From Chitinilyticum litopenaei DSM 21440 (lineage in GTDB: Bacteria; Pseudomonadota; Gammaproteobacteria; Burkholderiales; Chitinibacteraceae), in the NCBI RefSeq assembly GCF_000428145.1, contig NZ_ATZJ01000014.1:1-64000 (forward strand): 64,000 nucleotides of DNA, in the 5' to 3' direction. Positions 26,216 through 34,071 of this stretch are shown piece by piece. The stretch's first letter is position 1; every line of letters begins with the position of its first letter. Made by a program: the position numbers and the translations under genes. Below the pieces are notes generated by a model. That model saw nothing but the letters and a program-made list of their open reading frames with translations. It ran no database searches and was not told where the DNA came from.

Positions 26216-27247
26216 TCAAAGCACCGGAGGCAGGCTGGCGGCGGCGGGTGCGAGCGAATCCAGCAGGCGAAGCTCGGCCAGTACGAGTTGCTGATCATGC
26301 TCGCGGCAAGCCTCGAACAGCGTCAGCAGGGCCATGTTCACGGCCAGCAAGGCCTCCATGGCGCCCAGACCGTCACGGCAATCGACGCTCACCTGGCAAT
26401 GCAGCGTGTTGCGCAGGCGATCCGGAGCAAACTCGACGGTGACGGCGCGCACCGCCATCCCGGCGTATTGCGGCAACAGATCGGCACTGCGCTTGGCCGC
26501 CAGCATGGCGGCAGCGCGCGCGAGGCCGAGCTGCTCGGCATGGCGGCCTTCTTCAAAGCGCTGCAGCGTATCGGCCTGCATGCGCAATTCGCCAGTGGCG
26601 CGCACCGAACGGGCTGCGGCCGGATCGGCGCGGCGCTCGGTTGGCAGCATGATGGTTTCCACGCCGGCAAGCCGCGCGGCGAGGATGGCCAGGTCATCGA
26701 AGCTGTTGATGTTGGCGATTTGCCCGGCCGGCACGTCAACCGCGGCGGCCTTGAGCTCGGCCAGCCAGCCGGCCAGCTGAAAGTCGCCGCTGGCCAGCCG
26801 CTCTATCAGCTGCGGCAGCACGCTGCGATGCAGCAGGCACAGGCAGGGCATCAGCACACCGCCGCAACGCACCACGGCGGCGCTGGCGCCACCTTCCACC
26901 GGCGCCATCAGGCGCGCCAGCAGGTCTTCGGGCAGAAACGGTGCATCGCAGGGCAGCACCAGCAGGGCATCGGCCGGCGAGGCCAGTGCGGCAGCATGCA
27001 CGCCAGCGAGCGGCCCGGGAAAGCCGGGATAAACATCGCGCAGCACCGGAAAACCGAAGCGGGCGTAATCCGGCAGATTGCGGTTGGCGGAAATCAGGAT
27101 ATGTCCCAGCCGCAGCGTCTGCTGTTGCAGCGCTTCGAGCACCCAGCCCACCAGCGGCCGGCCGGACAGCTCGACCAGGCCCTTGTCACGCCCATTCATT
27201 CGTCGTCCTGCGCCACCGGCCAGGATGACGGCATCCACCACCATCAT
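26216..27247 (-). CDS. mobA: MobA-type guanylyltransferase fused to a decayed MoaC-like domain
   Basis: A 343-residue protein. Residues 1-195 are molybdenum cofactor guanylyltransferase: AVILAGGAGRRMNGRDKGLVEL is the nucleotide site and LLVLPCDAPFLPEDLL the metal-binding Asp. Residues 215-335 resemble MoaC along their length (ARAAAMLAAKRSADLLP, GAMEALLAVNMALLTLFEAC, LAELRLLDS). Several MoaC catalytic positions are changed: the LCHP motif is QYAG (260-263), the Glu of GVEMEAL is Ala296, and the Lys of YDMCK is Arg315. The fused domain is probably not an active cyclic pyranopterin phosphate synthase; a structural role is possible. Start 27247 has GGGAG upstream. Confidence 0.85.
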   Translation of the reverse strand: MMVVDAVILAGGAGRRMNGRDKGLVELSGRPLVGWVLEALQQQTLRLGHILISANRNLPDYARFGFPVLRDVYPGFPGPLAGVHAAALASPADALLVLPCDAPFLPEDLLARLMAPVEGGASAAVVRCGGVLMPCLCLLHRSVLPQLIERLASGDFQLAGWLAELKAAAVDVPAGQIANINSFDDLAILAARLAGVETIMLPTERRADPAAARSVRATGELRMQADTLQRFEEGRHAEQLGLARAAAMLAAKRSADLLPQYAGMAVRAVTVEFAPDRLRNTLHCQVSVDCRDGLGAMEALLAVNMALLTLFEACREHDQQLVLAELRLLDSLAPAAASLPPVL

Positions 27248-27459
27248 GCTTTGCTCCCGCACTGCTGAAGGGAAAGCCCGGGATCGTCCTGCCCGGCAGA
27301 ACGCGCCGCCCTGCTGCCAGCCCTGTACGGCCGGGGACTTCGGGGCTTTCTGAGTATGAAACCGGAATAGTCCTGCAACTATGAATTACAGCCCTGCACT
27401 ATGGCGCAGCGCACGACGGGCGGCAAGCGTGACGCCCGCCGGTGCGGCGACAAACAACA

Positions 27460-27480
27460 AGGGGGAGCATTGCTCCCCCT
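27460..27480 (-). terminator. Intrinsic terminator of the parvulin gene
   Basis: 10-bp arms AGGGGGAGCA/TGCTCCCCCT just after the stop of the minus-strand parvulin gene, followed on that strand by TGTTGTTTG. Confidence 0.75.
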
Positions 27481-27500
27481 GGCGTGTGCAAGCAAGCGCC

Positions 27501-28229
27501 TTACTGCATGGCGACCTGATAGCCCTGGATGTCGGCGCCCTGGAAGAGGCCGCCGATGTAGTCATGCACGGCGCGCTGCGAGGCCATGCTGTTGAGGAAG
27601 TGGGCGATGCGCTCCTGCGCTTCCTCGAAGCTCACGGCTTCGCCGCCCTGCTTCTTGCCGGAGCGGATGATGTGCAGGCCGAACTGGGTTTCCACCAGGC
27701 CGTCATACAGCTCGTTCTCGCCCAGGCTGAACGCGGCCTGTTCGAATTCCGGCACCATCTGGCCACGGCCAAAGGCGCCCAGCTCGCCACCCTGGCGACC
27801 GGACGGGCAGGCGGAATGCTCGCGGGCCAGCTCGCCGAAACGGTGGGGGTTGAGCTTCAGCTCTTCCAGCACGCCTTCGGCCTTGGCGCGCACCAGCGAA
27901 CCGGCAAGGCCTTCCTCGGGGGTGAACAGGATGTGGCTGGCTTCGACCTGTTCGCCGCGCTTGAAGCTTTCCGGGTTGTGATCGTAGAACTCGCGGCAGG
28001 CGGCTTCATCGGCCGGCTCGATCTGCAGTTCGCGGTCAAACAGCTGACCGATGCGTTCGTCATCGGCGCCGTCGGCGATGCCCAGTTCGCTGGCGCGCTG
28101 CAGCAGCAGTTCGCGCACGATCAGGTTCTGAATGGCGGCGTCGCGAGCGTTCGCGGCATCCTGATGATGGGGCAGTTCGTCGGCGATCATGGCATCGCTG
28201 ATTACGGCGCCGTTAACGGTGATGGTCAT
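27501..28229 (-). CDS. Parvulin-type peptidyl-prolyl isomerase
   Basis: A 242-residue protein with no signal peptide. Residues 95-205 form a PpiC rotamase domain: VEASHILF, FGELAREHSACPSGRQGGELGAFGRGQMVPEFEQAAFSL and FGLHIIR are all present. An N-terminal helical region precedes it. Cytoplasmic parvulins of this size occur in nitrate-reductase clusters (near narI and mobA) and help maturation. Here mobA lies next door but no nar genes are in the window. It is separated from mobA by a terminator. Confidence 0.87.
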   Translation of the reverse strand: MTITVNGAVISDAMIADELPHHQDAANARDAAIQNLIVRELLLQRASELGIADGADDERIGQLFDRELQIEPADEAACREFYDHNPESFKRGEQVEASHILFTPEEGLAGSLVRAKAEGVLEELKLNPHRFGELAREHSACPSGRQGGELGAFGRGQMVPEFEQAAFSLGENELYDGLVETQFGLHIIRSGKKQGGEAVSFEEAQERIAHFLNSMASQRAVHDYIGGLFQGADIQGYQVAMQ

Positions 28230-28277
28230 GCTTGATCCTTGGGCATGGTAGAAAAAACGGATACAGGCGGCGGCCTG

Positions 28278-28721
28278 TCAGGTTTGCGGCGCCAGATCCT
28301 TGCGCATGCAAGCGGCGCTGGCCGGGCACAGCGAGCTGAACTGGCGGCTGGCGGCAATCGCGGCGGGCACACTGGCGCGCGCGACACTGGCATAACCCTG
28401 GCGCTGAAAATAGCGCTCGGCGCCACTGGTCAGCAGGTAGGCGGTGCGCGCGCCGCGCTGGCGCGCCGCGTCTTCCAGCGCGGCCAGCAGCATGACAGCA
28501 ATTCCGCGCCCGCGCCACTCCCGGCGGACGACCAGCGAACGCAGCAGGGCACACTCGCCAAAGTTCTCCAGTCCGCCACAGGCCACGACGGTAATGCCGT
28601 CGCGCAGGACGAGCAGATCGATGCCGTCGTCGTCGAGATCGCAACTCACCAGACCCTCGTCCTCCAGCATCTGCCGCACCACATCCTGCGTTGCCGTATC
28701 GGCCACCTGCTCCAAGCGCAT
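28278..28721 (-). CDS. GNAT acetyltransferase, ArsN2-like
   Basis: A 147-residue acetyl-CoA-dependent N-acetyltransferase. RSLVVRREWRGRGIAVMLLAALEDAARQ is GNAT motif A. The C-terminal FSSLCPASAACM matches the ArsN2 subgroup, which in some bacteria acetylates arsenic-containing or phosphinothricin-like compounds. No arsenic genes are nearby, so the substrate is open. ATG 28721 has GGGAGAG upstream; the frame extends to 28838 but without support. Confidence 0.78.
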   Translation of the reverse strand: MRLEQVADTATQDVVRQMLEDEGLVSCDLDDDGIDLLVLRDGITVVACGGLENFGECALLRSLVVRREWRGRGIAVMLLAALEDAARQRGARTAYLLTSGAERYFQRQGYASVARASVPAAIAASRQFSSLCPASAACMRKDLAPQT

Positions 28722-28861
28722 CGCCCACTCTCCCTGCTGTACCAGTAAGCAGAGTTTAGCCGCGCGAGGCTGCCCGCCGGGGAGAAACCACGCACGCTTC
28801 TGACCAGCGACAAAACCGCTGCGGGCTATGCTGAACACAGCAGCCTCGCCGGAGCACCGCC

Positions 28862-29425
28862 ATGAGAACCCTGGTCATTTTCTCGCACCCCCATCTGGCC
28901 ACCTCGCGGGTGCACCGTACGCTGATCGACACCATCGACGACCTCCCGGATGTGCAGATCCATCATCTGGAGGCGATGTATCCGCAGCACGACATCGACG
29001 TCGAGGCCGAGCAGGCGGCATGCGAGCACGCGGGGCGGCTGGTGTTCCAGTTTCCCTTTTACTGGTACAGCGTGCCGCCACTCCTGAAGCTCTGGATGGA
29101 CGAAGTGCTGGCCTTTGGCTGGGCCTACGGCAAACGCCAGCAACTGCGCGGCAAGCCGCTGCGCCTGATCATCAGCAGCGGCGCACCGGAAAGCGCCTAC
29201 GCCGCCAGCGGCTACAACCGCTTTACGATGGAGGAGCTGCTGCGCCCGCTCACCGCCATGACGCACCTCACCGGCATGGTGCTGCAGGCGCCGCTGATCC
29301 TGCATGGCGTGCCCAATATTCCCGGCATGGACGTCACCGACCCGCAGATGCTGCGGGTGGAGGCCTTTGCCCGGCAATATCGCGAGCTGCTGGAAAAAGG
29401 CCTGCATGCAAGCAAGGGTATATAA
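28862..29425 (+). CDS. NAD(P)H-dependent oxidoreductase, flavodoxin-2 fold (KefF/MdaB type)
   Basis: A 187-residue FMN/FAD quinone-reductase-like protein. TLVIFSHPHLATSRVHRTLID is the phosphate-binding N-terminus, FQFPFYWYSVPPLLKLWMDEV the characteristic loop, and GKPLRLIISSGAPESAY follows. Such proteins reduce quinones or act as ancillary subunits of Kef potassium efflux channels; no kef gene is adjacent. Its stop codon lies inside a 49-bp dyad element. Confidence 0.85.
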   Translation: MRTLVIFSHPHLATSRVHRTLIDTIDDLPDVQIHHLEAMYPQHDIDVEAEQAACEHAGRLVFQFPFYWYSVPPLLKLWMDEVLAFGWAYGKRQQLRGKPLRLIISSGAPESAYAASGYNRFTMEELLRPLTAMTHLTGMVLQAPLILHGVPNIPGMDVTDPQMLRVEAFARQYRELLEKGLHASKGI

Positions 29426-29464
29426 GCCAAGGCAAACACCTGCATTGGTTACAGCCTAATACAA
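29416..29464. repeat. 49-bp dyad element, copy 7 (overlaps a stop codon)
   Basis: GGGTAT left end; AGGC/GGTT inner positions; right end ATACAA. GCATTGGTTACAGCCTAATAC aligns base for base with GCATTGGCTACAGACCAATAC of the copy at 18054. Confidence 0.82.
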
Positions 29465-29626
29465 CGCCAGGTATTTGATGCAGGGACCCGGCAAGCGCCA
29501 GGGCGCAGCCTGCCCGGCGCCGGCTGCGGCGCCGGAAAGTTCCGCAGCAGCATTTACATCCGCAGCAGCTTGCCGAAAGCCGGGCGGGCGCGTAAGGTCG
29601 CGGCAACTGATCCGACGGCCAATCCC

Positions 29627-30679
29627 ATGCATTTTCTTGACCTCAACAGTGCCGACGCGGCACGCCTGCGCCAGAGCCAGCTGACCAAACCCGCCGGCAG
29701 CCTGGGCCGCCTGGAAGAGCTGGCCATCTGGTTCGCGGCCCGGCTGGGCAACAGCACACCGCCGCGCCTGAATCCCGCCATCGTCATCTTCGCCGCCGAC
29801 CACGGCGTGGCGCTGGATGGCGTCTCGGCCTTCCCGCAAAGCGTAACCAGCCAGATGGTGCTGAACTTCCTCGCCGGCGGCGCGGCAATCAGCGTACTGG
29901 CGCGCGAACACCAGGCCAGCCTCGCCGTGGTCGATGTCGGCGTCGCCACGCCCTACCCGCAGCCCGCGCCTGACGCTGGCAGCCCGCTGCGCTATTTCCG
30001 CCTGCCGGTACGCGCCGGTACCGCCAATCTGCGCACGGCAGCCGCAATGAGTGCCGAGGACTGCCGCAAGGCCTGGCAGATCGGCGCGGAAGCCGCCAGG
30101 CTGGCGGGCGAGCGCAACAAAAGCCTGCTGATCGGCGGCGAAATGGGCATCGGCAATACCACGGCCGCCGCCGCACTGATCTGCGCATTGACCGACTGCC
30201 GTCCGGACGAGATTGTCGGCCACGGCACCGGCGTCGATGAAGCCGGCCGCCAGCACAAGATTACCGTCGTCAGCGCCGCACTGGCGCGCGCCCATGCCGC
30301 CGGCGCGAGCACACCGCAGGACTGGCTGGCCGAAGTCGGCGGGCTGGAAATCGCCGCGCTGGCCGGCTTTTACAGCGAAGCTGCCGCACTGGGCGTACCG
30401 GTCCTGCTCGACGGCTTCATCAGCACGGCCGCCGCGCTGGTCGCCGTGCGCCATGCCCCGGCGGTGGGCGACTGGCTGCTGGCCAGCCATGTATCGCAGG
30501 AACTGGGGCACCAGCGCTGCCTCGCCGAACTGGGGCTGACGCCGCTCTTTGACCTCGGCCTGCGCCTGGGCGAGGCCAGTGGCGCGGCGCTGGCCATTCC
30601 ACTGCTGCAAGCGGCGCTGGCGCTGCATCGCGACATGGCCACCTTTGCCGAAGCCGGCGTGACGGGGCCTGCCGCATGA
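29627..30679 (+). CDS. cobT: Nicotinate-nucleotide--dimethylbenzimidazole phosphoribosyltransferase
   Basis: A 350-residue enzyme that activates the lower-ligand base of cobalamin. LTKPAGSLGRLEELA near residue 20, FAADHGVA, GGEMGIGNTT and GHGTGVDE are the family motifs. I begin at ATG 29627 (MHFLDLNSADAARLRQ); the upstream in-frame start at 29570 adds 19 Arg/Ala-rich residues. First gene of cobT-cobC-cobS. The 200-bp leader shows no cobalamin-riboswitch core that I can recognise. Confidence 0.95.
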   Translation: MHFLDLNSADAARLRQSQLTKPAGSLGRLEELAIWFAARLGNSTPPRLNPAIVIFAADHGVALDGVSAFPQSVTSQMVLNFLAGGAAISVLAREHQASLAVVDVGVATPYPQPAPDAGSPLRYFRLPVRAGTANLRTAAAMSAEDCRKAWQIGAEAARLAGERNKSLLIGGEMGIGNTTAAAALICALTDCRPDEIVGHGTGVDEAGRQHKITVVSAALARAHAAGASTPQDWLAEVGGLEIAALAGFYSEAAALGVPVLLDGFISTAAALVAVRHAPAVGDWLLASHVSQELGHQRCLAELGLTPLFDLGLRLGEASGAALAIPLLQAALALHRDMATFAEAGVTGPAA

Positions 30680-31311
30680 GCGCCTTTCGCCTGACCCTGA
30701 TCCGCCACGGCAGCGCCGAAGGCAGCGAACACGCCGTATTCGGCCAGACCAATGCCGCGCTTTCGGCCAGCGGGCGCGCGCAACTGCAGGCACGCTGGCA
30801 GCAGCTGGCCGCACAGCCCGTCGACAGCATCGCCGCCTCGCCGCTGGCGCGCTGCGCCGACTTCGCGCTGGATGCCGCCGCCAATCTGGGCCTGCCACTG
30901 CATCTGGATCGCGGCTTTGCCGAGCAGGATCTGGGCGTGCTCGACGGCAAACCCAAGGCCGCCTGGAGCACGGCCGAACACGTGGCCTGGGATGCCTGGC
31001 AGCGCGACCCGGCGGCCCATCCGCTGCCCGGCGCGGAAAGCTGGGAGGCGTTTGCCGGACGCACGCTGGCCGCCTTCACCCGCTGGCAGGACGCCAGCCC
31101 GGATGCCGAACACCGCCTGCTGCTGGCCCACCAGGGCACCATCAAGGTGCTGCTGCTGCATGCCTTCGGCCTGCCGGCCAGCCGGCACAGCCAGTTCTGG
31201 CTGGCGCCGGCCGGCATCGCCACACTGTGGTGGGATGACCCGGCCAGCGGCTGGCCACCCCTGCTGATGGGACTGGACAATCTGGGGCTGGGCAACAGCC
31301 AGCCCGACTGA
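30676..31311 (+). CDS. cobC: Alpha-ribazole phosphatase-like histidine phosphatase
   Basis: A 211-residue histidine phosphatase. LIRHGSAEG carries the phosphorylated His; SPLARCADFA and LLLAHQGTIKVLLLHAF complete the active site. By context it removes phosphate from alpha-ribazole phosphate during nucleotide-loop assembly. It overlaps the cobT stop by 4 bp (ATGA). Confidence 0.88.
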   Translation: MSAFRLTLIRHGSAEGSEHAVFGQTNAALSASGRAQLQARWQQLAAQPVDSIAASPLARCADFALDAAANLGLPLHLDRGFAEQDLGVLDGKPKAAWSTAEHVAWDAWQRDPAAHPLPGAESWEAFAGRTLAAFTRWQDASPDAEHRLLLAHQGTIKVLLLHAFGLPASRHSQFWLAPAGIATLWWDDPASGWPPLLMGLDNLGLGNSQPD

Positions 31312-31326
31312 CGCCAGGCAACCCGC

Positions 31327-32082
31327 ATGCGCCGTCCCGACCTGCGCCCGGCCATTCTTGCCGTGCAGTTCCTTACCCGCCTGCCCACCCCGCAGGTACG
31401 CGACTTTTCCCCGGCGCTGCTCAGCCGGGCGGTCGTCTGGTTTCCCGCCACCGGTCTGCTGCTGGGCGCACTGCTCGCCGCCGCCGTGCTCGGCGGCCAG
31501 CTCGTCGATCCATGGCTGGCCGCACTGGCCGGCCTGCTCGCCTGGGCCTGGCTCACCGGCGGCCTGCATCTGGATGGCCTGGCCGACATGGCCGATGGCC
31601 TGGGCGCCGCACACCGCGACCCGCAACGCTTTCTGGCCGTACTGAAAGACCCGCATCTGGGCAGCTTCGGCGTGCTGGCGCTGATCCTGCAATGCGCCAG
31701 CAAGCTGGTACTGCTGATGCTGCTGGCCAGCCAACACCAGGGTATGGCACTACTACCCATGCTGGTGTTGGTTCCGGGCTGGGCACGCTGGGGGGTATAT
31801 CTATGGCAAAGCCTGCCGCCGCTGGCCAGCGGCATGGCCGAACAGTTCGGCTGGCGGCAAACCCGCCACGCGGCCTGGTGCAACGGCCTGCTGCTGGCCG
31901 GCCTGAGCCTGTGGCTGGCTCCCGCCCTGCTGCTCGCGCCGCTGCTGGCCTGGGCCTACCGCTGCTGGCTGAAAGCCCGCCTGGGCGGCGTAACCGGCGA
32001 CTGCCTCGGCGCCGGCATCGAGCTGCTGGAAACGGCGCTGCTGTGCGTGCTGCTGCTGGCAAGCGCTATAATCGCCCTCTGA
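31327..32082 (+). CDS. cobS: Adenosylcobinamide-GDP ribazoletransferase (cobalamin synthase)
   Basis: A 251-residue membrane enzyme with about six helices that joins GDP-cobinamide and alpha-ribazole. FLTRLPTPQVRDFSPALLSRAVVWFPATG, the acidic motif GLHLDGLADMADGLG and GGVTGDCLGAGIELLET are diagnostic. Codons between 31738 and 31815 (CTA CTA, GTT, GGG GTA) differ from the rest of the gene, and GGGTAT occurs twice there, so a degenerate 49-bp-type site is possible. Confidence 0.94.
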   Translation: MRRPDLRPAILAVQFLTRLPTPQVRDFSPALLSRAVVWFPATGLLLGALLAAAVLGGQLVDPWLAALAGLLAWAWLTGGLHLDGLADMADGLGAAHRDPQRFLAVLKDPHLGSFGVLALILQCASKLVLLMLLASQHQGMALLPMLVLVPGWARWGVYLWQSLPPLASGMAEQFGWRQTRHAAWCNGLLLAGLSLWLAPALLLAPLLAWAYRCWLKARLGGVTGDCLGAGIELLETALLCVLLLASAIIAL

Positions 32083-32107
32083 TTGGATTACTCACGGCAG
32101 CACGGCA

Positions 32108-32386
32108 ATGCACATCAAGCGCGTACTCGAAGTCTGGGAAAAAGGCATGGACGGCGGCTACCTCGGCAATCTGCCGCTCGCGGACGACGTGCCCGTCACC
32201 CTGCTCTACGAGCTGTTTTGCGACGAGCAGGACAAGCCCGACCCGGACATGCTGCTGGCCTACCTGCTCGATGCGCCACGCGTCGCCCGCCTGCAACCCT
32301 GGGTCGCCGAAACACTGGATGCCGAACAATACGACTACATCCTCAGCGCCTACGGCCTGCCCGACCTGCCGCAAAACCCGACATGA
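32108..32386 (+). CDS. Small acidic protein of unknown function
   Basis: A 92-residue soluble protein beginning MHIKRVLEVWEKGMDGGYLG, with many Asp and Leu, no signal peptide and no Cys. It sits 25 bp after cobS and overlaps the next gene by 4 bp (ATGA), so the two small genes are probably translated together. I do not recognise its family. Confidence 0.6.
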   Translation: MHIKRVLEVWEKGMDGGYLGNLPLADDVPVTLLYELFCDEQDKPDPDMLLAYLLDAPRVARLQPWVAETLDAEQYDYILSAYGLPDLPQNPT

Positions 32387-32667
32387 AGCCGGAGCTGGCG
32401 CAGCTGCCCGGCCTCGGGCCACAATCGGCCGCCTGGCTGACCGCCGCCGGCATTCCCGACCGCGCCGCACTGGCGCACACCGGCGCCATCCAGGCCTACC
32501 TGCGCGTACGCCAGCAACAGCCGCGCGTCAGCCTCAACCTGCTGTGGGCGCTGGAAGGCGCACTGAGCGGCCGCCACTGGCAGGACATTGCCCGCCATGA
32601 ACGCAGCCGCCTGCTAGCCGAGCTCGCCGCCGCCGCAGAAGCCGCCAATATACCCAACACCCCATAG
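32383..32667 (+). CDS. Stand-alone TfoX C-terminal-domain protein
   Basis: A 94-residue protein matching the C-terminal helix-hairpin-helix-like domain of TfoX/Sxy: LPGLGPQSAAWLTAAGI and SLNLLWALEGALSGRHWQDI. Full TfoX proteins promote competence-gene expression, but the N-terminal domain is missing here and nothing upstream encodes it. The stop codon lies inside a 49-bp dyad element. Confidence 0.8.
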   Translation: MKPELAQLPGLGPQSAAWLTAAGIPDRAALAHTGAIQAYLRVRQQQPRVSLNLLWALEGALSGRHWQDIARHERSRLLAELAAAAEAANIPNTP

Positions 32668-32708
32668 CGCCAGAGCCAATGCACACAATTGCTTGTACGC
32701 GCATACCT
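32660..32708. repeat. 49-bp dyad element, copy 8 (diverged ends)
   Basis: CCCCAT left end, AGAGCCAATGC at positions 13-23, GCTT at 32-35, right end ATACCT. It covers the stop of the TfoX-like gene and lies upstream of ssrA. A separate ATACCC occurs just before it at 32650. Confidence 0.6.
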
Positions 32709-32808
32709 TCAAGCAACTCCATCCACCCCGAGAAGCAGAAATGGCTCGCCCCGGAGGCCGGCGAATTCATGTACAATCGGAACATCTTCATCCATTGAAG
32801 ACCACTCC

Positions 32809-33173
32809 GGGGACGCCATGGTTTCGACGGGGGTTGCAAAGCGGATGGGGGCATGCCGGGATTTCAGTCACCCCGTTAAACACTGAATTTATATAGTCGC
32901 AAACGACGAAACTTACGCACTGGCCGCTTAATTGCGCCAGTCTCTACACCGCAGAGCCCTTCGGGCGGGTCGGGTCAAACCGGCAGTAGAGTCATTAAGA
33001 AGGGATCGCCCCGGCTCGGGTTACTTGAGCCAGGGTTAAATCCAAGGTAACTCGCTCCCCCCAAGCCTGTCGGTCGGCGTGGAAGGGAGTCAAATCCAAA
33101 TGGCCAGACTAAGCATGTAGAACCCTTCGTAGAGGGCTTCCGGACGCGGGTTCGACTCCCGCCGTCTCCACCA
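32809..33173 (+). ncRNA. ssrA: Transfer-messenger RNA
   Basis: A one-piece tmRNA of 365 nt. The 5' end GGGGACG pairs with CGTCTCC before the encoded CCA at 33171-33173, and GGTTCGACTCCCGCC forms the T arm. The tag reading frame at 32899-32931 encodes ANDETYALAA followed by TAA. It rescues ribosomes stalled on broken mRNAs. A TACAAT -10 box at 32772-32777 is suitably placed, but its -35 box is weak. Confidence 0.97.
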
Positions 33174-33180
33174 ATACACA

Positions 33181-33209
33181 AACCCCAACTGTTCTCAGTT
33201 GGGGTTTTT
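33181..33209 (+). terminator. ssrA terminator
   Basis: 11-bp arms AACCCCAACTG/CAGTTGGGGTT around TTCT, running into a T-tract. Confidence 0.9.
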
Positions 33210-33730
33210 CTTTGCCCAGCCCGCTACTACAAGCCTTGTAGCGCAAGGCTTCGAACTGGCTACCGCATAAACTCATCCGAACCGGCCAAGCGCTGATCTC
33301 TGCACTGGCCGCAGTATATGTCATGCCTCAGCCTCACCCGAAAAGTGAAGTCCGGAAGCTTGGGCAGTAGCCGGCAGCATGCGCACAACCGACCCAAGTG
33401 CAATCTTCCCCCCTGCCAATCGGACCTCTAGCGACCTTCTGTCGATCCATACGGTGCAGCAGCAAGGCGGCGCTGCAGCTCCCAACAAGATTCTCTGTGA
33501 CAGTCGCTCACTGTCACATGGAAATTCGGATACGTACCCCAGGTATATTGAAGGTACATAAGGTACAACTGGAAGCACTCAAGCAAAATGGGGAATACAC
33601 GCGAAGCCTGAGCCGTTGACAGCCGATGCCCAAAGGTCAAAAACATGGGTGTTTTTGCCGGTCGCTGCCACAGAAACCGTCACAGGAGTGTCACAGCAGC
33701 CAATCTGGGACAAACAAGGGGAGTAGAAAA
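33210..33730. other. 521-bp AT-richer gap after ssrA, no recognisable gene
   Basis: No ORF here has family features or a good RBS. Base composition is lower in GC than the flanks. Small dyads occur, for example TGACAGT-CGCTC-ACTGTCA near 33498-33516 and repeated GGTA(C/T) motifs around 33530-33570. The 3' end of tmRNA is a known integration site for mobile DNA, so this may be a decayed island, but I see no second copy of the tmRNA 3' end and no integrase. Confidence 0.5.
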
Positions 33731-33771
33731 GACAAAACCCCTGACCAATTTTTCAATTGAATCAGGGGTTT
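33731..33771 (-). terminator. Terminator of the first initiator tRNA
   Basis: Arms AAACCCCTGA/TCAGGGGTTT; on the minus strand it ends in TTTTGTC. Confidence 0.85.
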
Positions 33772-33776
33772 ATGCT

Positions 33777-33852
33777 TGGTTGCGGGAGCAGGACTCGAAC
33801 CTGCGACCTTCGGGTTATGAGCCCGACGAGCTTCCAACTGCTCCATCCCGCG
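33777..33852 (-). tRNA. Initiator tRNA-fMet (CAU), copy 1
   Basis: A 76-nt cloverleaf on the minus strand. The first base C faces A at position 72 (unpaired C1:A72, the initiator mark). The anticodon stem has three G:C pairs (GGG CTCATAA CCC). CCA is encoded. Confidence 0.96.
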
Positions 33853-33905
33853 TCTGTACTGGTTTCACGTCTTTCGTGACATCTCAAGCGCCGAAGCGCT
33901 GGAAA

Positions 33906-33944
33906 TGAAAAGCCGCTGATGCATCAAGCACGAATCAGCGGCTT
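33906..33944 (-). terminator. Terminator of the second initiator tRNA
   Basis: 11-bp arms AAGCCGCTGAT/ATCAGCGGCTT, followed on the minus strand by TTTTCATTT. Confidence 0.85.
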
Positions 33945-33953
33945 GGTATTTCT

Positions 33954-34029
33954 TGGTTGCGGGAGCAGGACTCGAACCTGCGACCTTCGGGTTATGAGCC
34001 CGACGAGCTTCCAACTGCTCCATCCCGCG
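33954..34029 (-). tRNA. Initiator tRNA-fMet (CAU), copy 2
   Basis: Identical to the copy at 33777-33852 over all 76 bases, including C1:A72 and the encoded CCA. It has its own strong upstream promoter and its own terminator. Confidence 0.96.
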
Positions 34030-34042
34030 ACAGAGAAGGAAG

Positions 34043-34071
34043 ATCATATAGCGCGAGCCCCCCTCTGTCAA
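34043..34071 (-). promoter_or_regulatory. Strong sigma-70 promoter of the initiator tRNAs
   Basis: On the minus strand, TTGACA (34071-34066), a 17-bp spacer and TATGAT (34048-34043), about 14 bp before the tRNA 5' end. Confidence 0.85.

Noticed and set aside
29426..29626. Cobalamin riboswitch upstream of cobT
   Set aside because: I looked for the conserved B12-box core on both strands and did not find it; the gap holds a 49-bp element and unassigned GC-rich sequence.
33428..33646. 72-codon frame in the gap after ssrA
   Set aside because: No RBS, no family features and no hydrophobic or charged pattern; I could not support a gene.
33174..33776. Prophage or island attached to the tmRNA 3' end
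   Set aside because: No duplicate of the tmRNA 3' end and no integrase were found, so attachment sites cannot be claimed.
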